Shown one piece after another: positions 1 through 5,261 of a DNA stretch of 5,261 nt. A program made the translations under genes and the position numbers. Numbering within the stretch: the first letter of the stretch is position 1; each line of letters starts with the position of its first letter. The DNA is from an uncultured Polyangiaceae bacterium. Lineage in GTDB: Bacteria; Myxococcota_A; Polyangia; Polyangiales; Polyangiaceae. The stretch is from positions 1 through 5,261 of the forward strand of contig CALKVR010000167.1 of NCBI GenBank assembly GCA_938004815.1, written 5' to 3'. The notes beneath the pieces are model-generated. The model was not told the origin of the DNA. It did not search any database and saw only the letters and a program-made list of their open reading frames with translations.

Positions 1-249
1 GGACGCGCTCGCGGGGGGCTTGCCGGCCGCTCGCTCGACCACCTTACGCCGGAGGCGCCTCATGACGAACGGATTCGGGGTTCCATGCAGCTCCTGCAGG
101 TCCCGCCGCAGCCGCTCCAGGCTCTCGCGTTCCTTGGTGCACACCGCGCACCCGCGCACGTGCGTCGCGACAGCGCGCCGCTCCGCACCCGTGAGCCGGT
201 CATCCAGCCAAGCTTCGACGGCGTCCGCCCGCGCGCAACGCTCAGACAT
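1..249 (-). CDS. zinc-finger (ZAS/zf-HC2-type) anti-sigma factor, partial at left window edge
   Basis: This frame is open from an ATG at 249-247 to the left edge: 83 residues seen, with the C-terminus missing. It carries the anti-sigma zinc signature H-x3-C-x2-C (His30, Cys34, Cys37), with Cys5 as a possible fourth ligand. A charged helical stretch (about residues 38-54) and an Arg-rich segment (about 64-75) follow. Known of the family: ZAS-domain proteins bind and hold a cognate ECF sigma factor, often from the membrane and often under redox or envelope-stress control. No membrane helix lies in the visible part, so whether it is membrane-anchored cannot be told. The start codon lies inside the last codons of the upstream ECF sigma gene (8-nt overlap) and has a good AGGAG ribosome binding site 6 nt upstream. 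Position and motif together make an anti-sigma role likely. Binding to the neighbouring sigma factor is inferred. Confidence 0.8.
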   Translation of the reverse strand, partial: MSERCARADAVEAWLDDRLTGAERRAVATHVRGCAVCTKERESLERLRRDLQELHGTPNPFVMRRLRRKVVERAAGKPPASAS

Positions 250-823
250 CGGTGGCTCCTGCATGTTTTCTGAGCTCGCGGCGGGCTTCGTGGAGCCGCG
301 TCCAGACCGCGCCCGCGCTGATTCCGAGCACCCTCGCCGCCTCGGGCGCGGACATGCCCATCACTTCGGTGAGCACGACGACATCGCGTCGCGCGGGCGA
401 CAGCGATTCGAGAGCCTGCTCGACCTCGGTTCGCGTGCTCCCAGCCGCGGTGACGGCACGCGACGGGGTCTCGCGGAGGAGCGATGCGAGCACCCGCCGG
501 AGCCGGGCGAACGCTCTCCGCCTTTCGCGGACGATCGAGAACGCCACGCCGAAGAGCCAAGCGCGGGCGCTCGCGCCGCGAGCGTCGTAGCTCGCCGCGA
601 CCCGCGTGACGCGCAAGAACGTGTCCTGCACGACGTCGTCGGCGTCTTCCCGAGGGGCGACGCGGCGAACGAAGACATGCAAGCTCGCCGCATGGCGATC
701 GAAGAGCGCGCCGAGCCACTCGACGGTTCGGGAAAACGGAGCCGGGTCTATAACCGGGGCGGCGACGCCCGCCAAGAGCTCGGCGTCGCTCGGAGGATCC
801 TTTTCCCGACGAGCCGCCGTCAT
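242..823 (-). CDS. ECF-family RNA polymerase sigma factor (sigma-70 family)
   Basis: This 193-residue protein has the size and two-domain layout of an ECF (group 4) sigma factor, which directs RNA polymerase to a small regulon. Sigma region 2 runs from about residue 39 to 103 and contains the acidic core-binding motif DADDVVQDTF (61-69 area) and the RAWLFGVAF segment (87-95). A basic linker (about 100-118) follows. Region 4 spans about 133-186, with a helix-turn-helix around LTEVMGMSAPEAARVLGIS and a basic recognition helix ending RLHEARRELRK. I chose the ATG at 823-821 because it overlaps the upstream stop as ATGA, which is typical of translational coupling; a GTG at 835 would add four residues. 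The stop overlaps the anti-sigma start by 8 nt. Regulation is most likely by that anti-sigma factor. The exact ECF subgroup and target promoter cannot be assigned from the sequence alone. Confidence 0.92.
   Translation of the reverse strand: MTAARREKDPPSDAELLAGVAAPVIDPAPFSRTVEWLGALFDRHAASLHVFVRRVAPREDADDVVQDTFLRVTRVAASYDARGASARAWLFGVAFSIVRERRRAFARLRRVLASLLRETPSRAVTAAGSTRTEVEQALESLSPARRDVVVLTEVMGMSAPEAARVLGISAGAVWTRLHEARRELRKHAGATDV
256..260 (-). promoter_or_regulatory. ribosome binding site of the anti-sigma gene
   Basis: On the minus strand AGGAG stands 6 nt before the ATG at 249-247. It lies inside the last codons of the sigma-factor gene. It fixes the anti-sigma start and is the clearest Shine-Dalgarno sequence in the window. 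Confidence 0.75.
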
Positions 824-1827
824 AGCCCCATCCACCCGATCCCTATTCCGAGCTCCCCGCCGAACGCGGGGCGGTCGCCTCGGCCGGCGAGTCCGAGCGG
901 CGATACCTCGAAGCCGAGGAGCGCGCAGAAAGAAAGGCCCGGCCCGGCCGCCCAGAGCTTGGTGAAGACGCGAGGCCGCACATCGCCGTCGACGTCGTCC
1001 GACACGCGCCCACGTCGCGAAGAGCGACCGCCACTGCCCACGTTCACATCGGCCAAACCGTCGACGCCGAGCCCCAGATCGATCTGGGCCGCTTCGACGA
1101 CGACGAAGCGCCGGCCCAGCTCGAGGCCGCCCCCAAAGGTCGCCGAATCGAGATGGCCGGCATCCAGCTCGAAGTTGGCGACGTCGGCGCGAACGCGCAA
1201 GCCGACCAGCCAGCCATGCTGAATGTCGACGTTGCCCGAGCCGACGATGCCCACTCCCGCTTGCGCCTCCTCGCCGGCGGCGCGACCGACCGCTACCGCG
1301 GCGACGTCGAAGGAAACGGCCGAGCCAGATGCTCCGGCGGTTTCCGGCGGTCGCGGCGCGGGTCGGCGCGGCGTCGCAGGTGTCGTCACGGTGGGCGACG
1401 CAGAGACGCCGGGTGGGGGAGCCGCCGCGGGAGGCGAGACAGGCTGTAGCATCGGAGCAACGGGGGGCAGCGTCACGAGCGCCTCGAGCACGCTCGTGAG
1501 CTCGCCCGCCTCGCGCGCCACGCGGTCGGCCGTGCGGCCTCTGCTGAGCGCTACCCGAACCTGCACGGTGTCGTCCGGCCCCTGCCGGAGCGTCACCTTC
1601 GCATCGGGATCACGCTCCGCCAACTCCAAGAGCCGCGAGCACGCCGCGGCGATCTCGCCCGTCCACGACGGGCCGAACGCCCCCGTGACCGTCACGCCGG
1701 CCGCCGGGCAAGGACCGGGCTCGTCGTCTGCCACCACCGACGGCGAGAAACACACCACCGCCCACCCCAGGCCGAAGCCACAGAGGTTCCGGGCGCGAAA
1801 TGCTCGCCGGGACGTGATTCCGTACAT
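820..1827 (-). CDS. predicted exported two-domain protein of unknown function, co-encoded with ECF sigma/anti-sigma pair
   Basis: I do not recognise a named family in this 335-residue protein. It has an N-terminal signal-peptide pattern: basic residues 7-13, a hydrophobic core at about 15-28, and a likely signal peptidase I site after VVA at 31-33. There is no lipobox. The mature N-terminal part (34-120) is a small alpha/beta-like domain with two cysteines (Cys40, Cys63) that could form a disulfide, and ends in a helix rich in Leu, Glu and Ala. A Pro/Ala/Thr-rich linker covers about 121-163. The C-terminal part (168-335) is rich in Gly, Val and Leu with alternating hydrophobic residues, suggesting a beta-rich, possibly outer-membrane-associated domain. 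The ATG at 1827 is chosen because the signal peptide follows directly; no good Shine-Dalgarno is seen. The stop overlaps the sigma gene as ATGA, so the two are probably translated together. A role as envelope sensor, target or output of the sigma system is inferred. Confidence 0.8.
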   Translation of the reverse strand: MYGITSRRAFRARNLCGFGLGWAVVCFSPSVVADDEPGPCPAAGVTVTGAFGPSWTGEIAAACSRLLELAERDPDAKVTLRQGPDDTVQVRVALSRGRTADRVAREAGELTSVLEALVTLPPVAPMLQPVSPPAAAPPPGVSASPTVTTPATPRRPAPRPPETAGASGSAVSFDVAAVAVGRAAGEEAQAGVGIVGSGNVDIQHGWLVGLRVRADVANFELDAGHLDSATFGGGLELGRRFVVVEAAQIDLGLGVDGLADVNVGSGGRSSRRGRVSDDVDGDVRPRVFTKLWAAGPGLSFCALLGFEVSPLGLAGRGDRPAFGGELGIGIGWMGL

Positions 1828-1921
1828 CGCGGGGTGTTGGCCGCTCGGGCCGCGATCCTTAGGATGCACCGACCACGAAGATCGATCGCGAACGCCTCCG
1901 CCTGGGAAGCAACGATGGTCG
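1828..1921 (-). promoter_or_regulatory. intergenic gap before the sigma operon; possible promoter region with a short palindrome
   Basis: These 94 nt separate the HMG-CoA reductase stop from the start of the exported-protein gene, and are the longest gap in the minus-strand run. They hold an 11-bp odd-centred palindrome, ATCCTTAGGAT (1855-1865), about 27 nt upstream of the start codon. I see no convincing -35/-10 pair, no typical ECF AAC/CGTC pair and no hairpin followed by a T-run. The region could carry a promoter that makes the sigma operon independent of mvaA, but this is inferred from spacing only. Confidence 0.3.
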
Positions 1922-3187
1922 TCAGCCGCGGATCTTCGCGAGCGCTGCTTTGGCGGCGTCGAGCGTGATGGTCTTGGCCGCCACGATGACGTCGGCGACG
2001 GCCGCGACCTCGGCCCCGGTGGCGCCCGCGGTGGCGGCGACGCTGCGGGCGTGGAGCGCCATGTGGCCGCGCTGGATGCCCTCGGTCGCGAGCGCGCGGA
2101 GCGCGGCGAGGTTCGACGCCAGACCGGCCGCAGCTGCGACCATCGCGAGCTCGCTCGCCGTTTTGACGCCGATGAGCTTGAGGGCGGCCTTTGCCCCAGG
2201 GTGCACGCGGATGGTGCCGCCCACGATGCCGAGCGCGAGCGGGAGGGCGATCGCGCCCTCGAGCGCGCCGTCGGTGCCGGTTCGCCAGGTCGCGAGAGGA
2301 CGGTAGACACCGCTCCGCGAGGCGTAGGCGTGGGCGCCGGCCTCGACCGCGCGCCAGTCGTTGCCGGTCGCGATCACGACCGGATCGATGCCGTTCATGA
2401 TCCCCTTGTTGTGGGTGGTGGCGCGGTAGGGGTCACGCTCGGCGAAGAGCGACGCCTCGACGATGCGGTCGCGAACGTCGGGGCCGGCGAGGTCGGGCGT
2501 GGCGAGCATCTCGGCCGGCGCCCGGCATGCGACGCGGACGCAGCGGCGCTCGGCGAGGTTGGTGAGGATGCGGAGGCCCGCCCGGCCCCCGGCGATCTCG
2601 GCGATGCGCCCCGAGATCGCCTCGGCCATGGTGTTGACCATGTTGGCGCCCATCGCGTCGCGGACGTCGACGTGGAGGTGGACCACGAAGAGCCCCTCAC
2701 CCCGATCGAACGACTCGATCTCGCGCGCGCCGCCGCCGAATTTGACGATCTCGGGGAACGCGTCGTTGGCGGCTTGGAGCAGCTCTTTCCCCGCGGCCGC
2801 GATCTTGGTCTTGGCGGCGTCGGGATCGGTCACGTCCCACAGCTGGATCTGCGCCGTCGTGATCGGCGGGTCGGCCTCACCCACGAACCCGCCCCCCTCG
2901 CGGACCATACGCGCGGCGTTGCTCATCGCGGCCACGACGCTCGGCTCTTCGACGACCATCGGAACGATGACGTCTTTGTCATTGATGCGAACGTTCAGCC
3001 CGACCGCGAGGGGCAGCGCGTAGAGCCCCACCACGTTCTCGATCATCTTGTCGGCGATCTCGTGGCTCAAGCCGCCGACCAGGCCCGCGACGTCGCCGTC
3101 GTCGAGGCCCGTTCGCCGCGCCAGCTCGGCGCGCCGCTCGTCCATCGTCCGCTGGTAAAAACCCGAAATGCGCGAGCCCTGTTCCAT
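1922..3187 (-). CDS. mvaA: hydroxymethylglutaryl-CoA reductase, class II (bacterial type)
   Basis: This cytosolic enzyme interconverts HMG-CoA and mevalonate with NAD(P)H, the committed step of the mevalonate route to isoprenoids (or, in reverse, mevalonate degradation). Its 421 residues match the soluble class II form, close to the roughly 428 of the Pseudomonas mevalonii enzyme, and no membrane segment is present. Visible family motifs are ENVVGLYALPLAVG (50-63), VVEEPSVVAA (78-87), DAMGANMVNT (177-186), HNKGIMNG (259-266), GNDWRA (275-280) and GHMALHAR (374-381). The catalytic set is intact: Glu81, Lys261, Asp277 and His375, equivalent to Glu83, Lys267, Asp283 and His381 of P. mevalonii. 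The ATG at 3187 is chosen because the conserved N-terminal SRISGFYQ stretch follows at once; no strong Shine-Dalgarno is seen. It begins 34 nt after the response regulator stop, so co-transcription is plausible. Cofactor preference and physiological direction cannot be read from the sequence; the mevalonate habit of myxobacteria favours biosynthesis. Confidence 0.95.
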   Translation of the reverse strand: MEQGSRISGFYQRTMDERRAELARRTGLDDGDVAGLVGGLSHEIADKMIENVVGLYALPLAVGLNVRINDKDVIVPMVVEEPSVVAAMSNAARMVREGGGFVGEADPPITTAQIQLWDVTDPDAAKTKIAAAGKELLQAANDAFPEIVKFGGGAREIESFDRGEGLFVVHLHVDVRDAMGANMVNTMAEAISGRIAEIAGGRAGLRILTNLAERRCVRVACRAPAEMLATPDLAGPDVRDRIVEASLFAERDPYRATTHNKGIMNGIDPVVIATGNDWRAVEAGAHAYASRSGVYRPLATWRTGTDGALEGAIALPLALGIVGGTIRVHPGAKAALKLIGVKTASELAMVAAAAGLASNLAALRALATEGIQRGHMALHARSVAATAGATGAEVAAVADVIVAAKTITLDAAKAALAKIRG

Positions 3188-3221
3188 GGCGCGCGCAAGG
3201 TGCCCGCGCGCCGCCCAGGAG

Positions 3222-4583
3222 TCAAAGCTCGATCTGGTAGTCCTTGATCTTGTAGAGCAGCGCGCGGTGGCTGATCTCGAGGACCTCGGCCGCCTTGGTG
3301 CGGTTGCCCTTGGTCTTGGTGAGGGCGCGGCGAATCAGGATCTCTTCGATGAGCCTGGACGTCTTCTTGATGCTGAGCTCACCGCTCGCGAGGTGCATCT
3401 GGATGGGGTCGTTCGCCTCACGGATGCGCTCGGGCAGATCTTCGGGGGTGAGGTGGTCGCCCTCGGCGAGCACCATCGCGCGCTCGACCGTGTTCTCGAG
3501 CTCACGCACGTTCCCCGGCCAGTGGTACTGAACGAGCAGCTTGCGCGCGTCGGGCGAGAGGCCCCGAATCGTCGTCGAGAACCGAGCGTTGTTGCGGGCG
3601 ATGAAGTAGTCGAGGAGGAGCGGGATGTCCTCGCGCCGCTCGCGAAGCGCCGGGATGCGCAGGGTGAGGACGTTGATGCGGTAGAACAGATCTTCGCGGA
3701 AACGGCCGGCAGTGGTCTCGGCCGAGAGGTCGCGGTGGGTGGCGGCGAGGATGCGCACGTCGACCTTCACGTCCTTGTTGTCGCCCAGGCGCCGCACCGT
3801 CTCCTCTTGGAGCACGCGGAGGAGCTTCACCTGGAGCGGGAGCGGGAGCTCGCCCACCTCGTCGAGGAGCAGCGTGCCCCCGCTCGCCTGCTCGAAGAGG
3901 CCAGCCCGGTCCGCGTGCGCGTCGGTGAACGCGCCGCGACGGTGACCGAACAGCTCGCTCTCGAGGAGATTCTCGGGGATGGCGCCGCAGTTGATGGCGA
4001 CGAACGGGCCCGACTTTCGGCTGGATCGCCCGTGGATGGCCCGCGCGACCAGCTCTTTGCCGACGCCGCTCTCGCCGGTGAGCAGCGCCGTCGTCTTGAA
4101 GTCGGCGATCTTCGCCACCGTCTTGAACACGGCCTGCATCTCGGCGCTCTTGGCGATCAGCCCCTCGAACTTCGCCTTGTCGAGGATCTCTTGCCGGAGC
4201 GCCCGGTTCTCGCGCCGAAGCGACTCGCGCTCCTCGGCCTTCTTCAGCGTGAGCAGGAGCTCCTCGGGCTTGAAGGGCTTCTGGATGTAGTCGTAGGCCC
4301 CGGCCTTCATCGCATCGAGCGCCAGATCGACGCTGCCGTAGGCGCTCATCACGATCACGGTCACGTCGCTGCCCTTGGCCTTCAAGGTGGCGAGGAGATC
4401 GAGACCGCCCATGCGGGGCATCCGGACGTCCGTCAGCACCGTGTCGGGCCCGAAGCTCTCGAGCAGCTTGAGCGCCTGCTCGCCGCTGTCGGCGACCTCG
4501 ACCTCGTACCCGTCACGCTTGAGAAATGAGGCGGCGACGAACCGGATGTTCTCTTCGTCGTCGACGACCAGGACGCGCCTCAT
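3222..4583 (-). CDS. sigma54-dependent NtrC-family response regulator
   Basis: This 453-residue cytoplasmic transcription activator has three domains. The receiver (1-118) has the acidic pocket Asp8/Asp9, phospho-acceptor Asp52 in LTDVRMP, Ser80 and Lys102. The central AAA+ sigma54-interaction domain (about 140-368) shows Walker A GESGVGKE (170-177), Walker B TLLLDE (237-242), sensor I ILAATHRDL (278-286), an FREDLFYRINV arginine-finger region (295-305) and WPGNVREL (355-362). The C-terminal Fis-type helix-turn-helix spans about 418-448. Family knowledge: when phosphorylated by a histidine kinase, such proteins oligomerise at enhancer sites and use ATP to open sigma54-RNA polymerase promoters. 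The ATG at 4583 is preferred because the receiver core begins three residues later; a GTG at 4610 would add nine residues. The sigma54-contact loop reads GAFTDA instead of GAFTGA (217-222). No kinase gene lies alongside in the window, so the input is unknown. The downstream gene, mvaA, starts after 34 nt. Confidence 0.95.
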   Translation of the reverse strand: MRRVLVVDDEENIRFVAASFLKRDGYEVEVADSGEQALKLLESFGPDTVLTDVRMPRMGGLDLLATLKAKGSDVTVIVMSAYGSVDLALDAMKAGAYDYIQKPFKPEELLLTLKKAEERESLRRENRALRQEILDKAKFEGLIAKSAEMQAVFKTVAKIADFKTTALLTGESGVGKELVARAIHGRSSRKSGPFVAINCGAIPENLLESELFGHRRGAFTDAHADRAGLFEQASGGTLLLDEVGELPLPLQVKLLRVLQEETVRRLGDNKDVKVDVRILAATHRDLSAETTAGRFREDLFYRINVLTLRIPALRERREDIPLLLDYFIARNNARFSTTIRGLSPDARKLLVQYHWPGNVRELENTVERAMVLAEGDHLTPEDLPERIREANDPIQMHLASGELSIKKTSRLIEEILIRRALTKTKGNRTKAAEVLEISHRALLYKIKDYQIEL

Positions 4584-4762
4584 GTCTGCAACTTTTTCTA
4601 TCTCGACCACGACCGATCTGCAATTCGTTCTGTAGCGGCACCGTCATTTTCGCGCCGCCGCGTAGCGGTTTACGCGAGAAAAACCGTGCTCTCGACCTAC
4701 CTTGCAACGATTTCCTGTACCCGCGCGGTCGGCGCCGGCCTAACGAGGGGGCTGACACGCCT
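4584..4762. promoter_or_regulatory. divergent intergenic region with overlapping inverted repeats and short direct repeats
   Basis: These 179 nt lie between the starts of the response regulator (minus) and the plus-strand gene, and must hold the 5' control signals of both. The stretch is visibly more AT-rich than its neighbours. It contains CGCGTA-N6-TACGCG (4659-4676), the overlapping alternative CGGTTT-N9-AAACCG (4666-4686), two copies of GTAGCGG exactly 30 bp apart (4632-4638 and 4662-4668) and two copies of TCTGCAA 32 bp apart (4585-4591 and 4617-4623). No canonical sigma54 -24/-12 element (GG-N10-GC in the right context) was found on either strand in a quick reading. On the minus strand a weak TTGCAG/TAGAAA pair with 17-nt spacing lies just before the ATG. 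Promoter content is certain in principle, but the exact elements are not. Confidence 0.45.
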
Positions 4763-5261
4763 ATGAGCCTCATCGAACGCCTCGGATCCTCTTCGCTCGT
4801 GATGCGTCTGCTCTCGGACGATCGCGTGATGCGCGTCACGAACGGCGTGCTCGACGCCAAGAACCGCGTCTCGGCCGCCAAGGACCTCGCGAGCCAGGCC
4901 CTCGTCGTCCTCCGCGATGGCCACGCCCTGCCCACGATCGACCCCGCCCTCGAGGGCTCGGGCGACGACGTAGTCGTCAGCAAGAAGCGGGCGAACGGCT
5001 ACACGAACGGCCAGACGCACCACGCGCCGGCCGCCGCCAGCGACGCGCCACCGGCGTCCACCGACGCGCCGCGCTCGAGCCCCAAGCCGCTCGGCCCGCA
5101 GGGCGACGACGAGGCGGCGCTCGCCGAGTCGATGAGAGAGCGCGCGAGCCTCTCCAAGGTCGGCGGCAAAGACGTCTTCGACAAGGCGTTCAAGTTCATG
5201 ACCGCGGACAACGCCCGCAAGATGGGCGTCTACCCGTTCTTCCGGCCGCTCGACTTCAACA
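4763..5261 (+). CDS. probable PLP-dependent alpha-oxoamine synthase-like protein (serine palmitoyltransferase/BioF superfamily) with N-terminal extension, partial at right edge
   Basis: The frame is open from ATG 4763 to the right edge: 166 residues seen, with the main part missing. Residues 1-52 are a helical, amphipathic N-terminal segment without signal peptide or membrane helix. Residues about 64-118 are rich in Ala, Pro, Ser, Asp and Gly and are probably disordered. From about 136 the sequence (DVFDKAFKFMTADNARKMG, then VYPFFRPLDFN) resembles the lead-in of alpha-oxoamine synthases, which usually precedes the substrate-entry and GSNNYLGL region. Family knowledge: these enzymes condense an amino acid with an acyl-CoA, and the serine palmitoyltransferase branch begins sphingolipid synthesis. 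The PLP lysine and core motifs are beyond the window, so the call rests on the short lead-in. A G-rich GAGGGGG (4745-4751) lies about 11 nt before the ATG, a somewhat long Shine-Dalgarno spacing. The gene is divergent from the response regulator. The alternative is an unrelated protein with a similar loop. Confidence 0.6.
   Translation, partial: MSLIERLGSSSLVMRLLSDDRVMRVTNGVLDAKNRVSAAKDLASQALVVLRDGHALPTIDPALEGSGDDVVVSKKRANGYTNGQTHHAPAAASDAPPASTDAPRSSPKPLGPQGDDEAALAESMRERASLSKVGGKDVFDKAFKFMTADNARKMGVYPFFRPLDFN

Noticed and set aside
20..1222. A 400-codon open frame on the plus strand opposite the anti-sigma, sigma and exported-protein genes
   Set aside because: It is Arg/Ser/Pro-rich and spans the overlaps of three well-supported minus-strand genes. 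No recognisable domain is present.
1828..2310. A long N-terminal extension of the exported protein in the same frame
   Set aside because: It would run into the 3' part of mvaA and is low-complexity Ser/Arg/Pro. The signal peptide directly after the ATG at 1827 marks the real start.
1223..3247. A 674-codon open frame on the plus strand antisense to mvaA and the exported-protein gene
   Set aside because: Its composition is extreme in Arg, Gly, Ala and Asp with no domain motif. It is the expected shadow of strong third-position G/C bias, and lies opposite an mvaA gene with every catalytic residue intact.
3168..4529. A 453-codon open frame on the plus strand opposite the response regulator
   Set aside because: It is Leu/Glu/Ala/Arg-rich without motifs and mirrors the response regulator, whose receiver, AAA+ and HTH motifs are complete on the other strand.
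4659..4685. Inverted repeat next to an A-run, considered as a Rho-independent terminator
   Set aside because: It lies between two divergent gene starts where no transcript needs to end, and the arms are only 6 bp, so a regulatory site is more plausible.
4692..4710. TTGCAA ahead of the plus-strand gene, considered as a sigma54 -12 element
   Set aside because: There is no GG dinucleotide at the required distance upstream, so the -24 half is missing.
4513..5220. Minus-strand open frames of 73-156 codons opposite the plus-strand partial gene
   Set aside because: They lack motifs and conflict with the 166-codon plus-strand frame, whose C-terminal part resembles a known enzyme lead-in.

Overview
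This is a GC-rich, gene-dense window, and nearly all of it is coding. Five protein genes can be supported: four on the minus strand, reading toward position 1, and one on the plus strand that leaves the right edge. The mixture of a sigma54-dependent NtrC-type response regulator, a bacterial class II HMG-CoA reductase, an ECF sigma/anti-sigma pair and an apparent alpha-oxoamine-synthase-like protein, all with strong G/C third-position bias, suggests a myxobacterium (Myxococcota, probably a Polyangia-type lineage). That assignment is an inference from gene content and style, because no marker gene is present. Layout in transcription order: the divergent intergenic region (about 4584-4762) separates a plus-strand gene (4763 to the edge) from a minus-strand run of four genes. 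The minus-strand run begins with an NtrC-family response regulator (receiver, AAA+ and Fis-type HTH domains). After 34 nt comes mvaA-type HMG-CoA reductase. After a further 94 nt comes a three-gene block whose members overlap: a predicted secreted two-domain protein of unknown function, an ECF sigma factor (ATGA overlap of 4 nt) and a zinc-finger anti-sigma factor (8-nt overlap) cut by the left edge. How the genes may work together: the three overlapping genes look like a translationally coupled envelope-signalling module. The anti-sigma factor would hold the ECF sigma factor, and the exported protein is a candidate sensor or target in the envelope. HMG-CoA reductase makes mevalonate for isoprenoids, or could work in reverse, and is the only mevalonate-pathway gene visible. 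The response regulator has no histidine kinase beside it in the window and could act on the divergent gene, on the downstream genes or elsewhere. The plus-strand gene starts with a helical N-terminal extension and a disordered linker, and then enters what looks like the beginning of a PLP-dependent alpha-oxoamine synthase (serine palmitoyltransferase/KBL/BioF superfamily). The catalytic core lies outside the window. No tRNA, rRNA, CRISPR array, insertion sequence or convincing Rho-independent terminator was seen, and no stretch over 300 nt lacks a gene.
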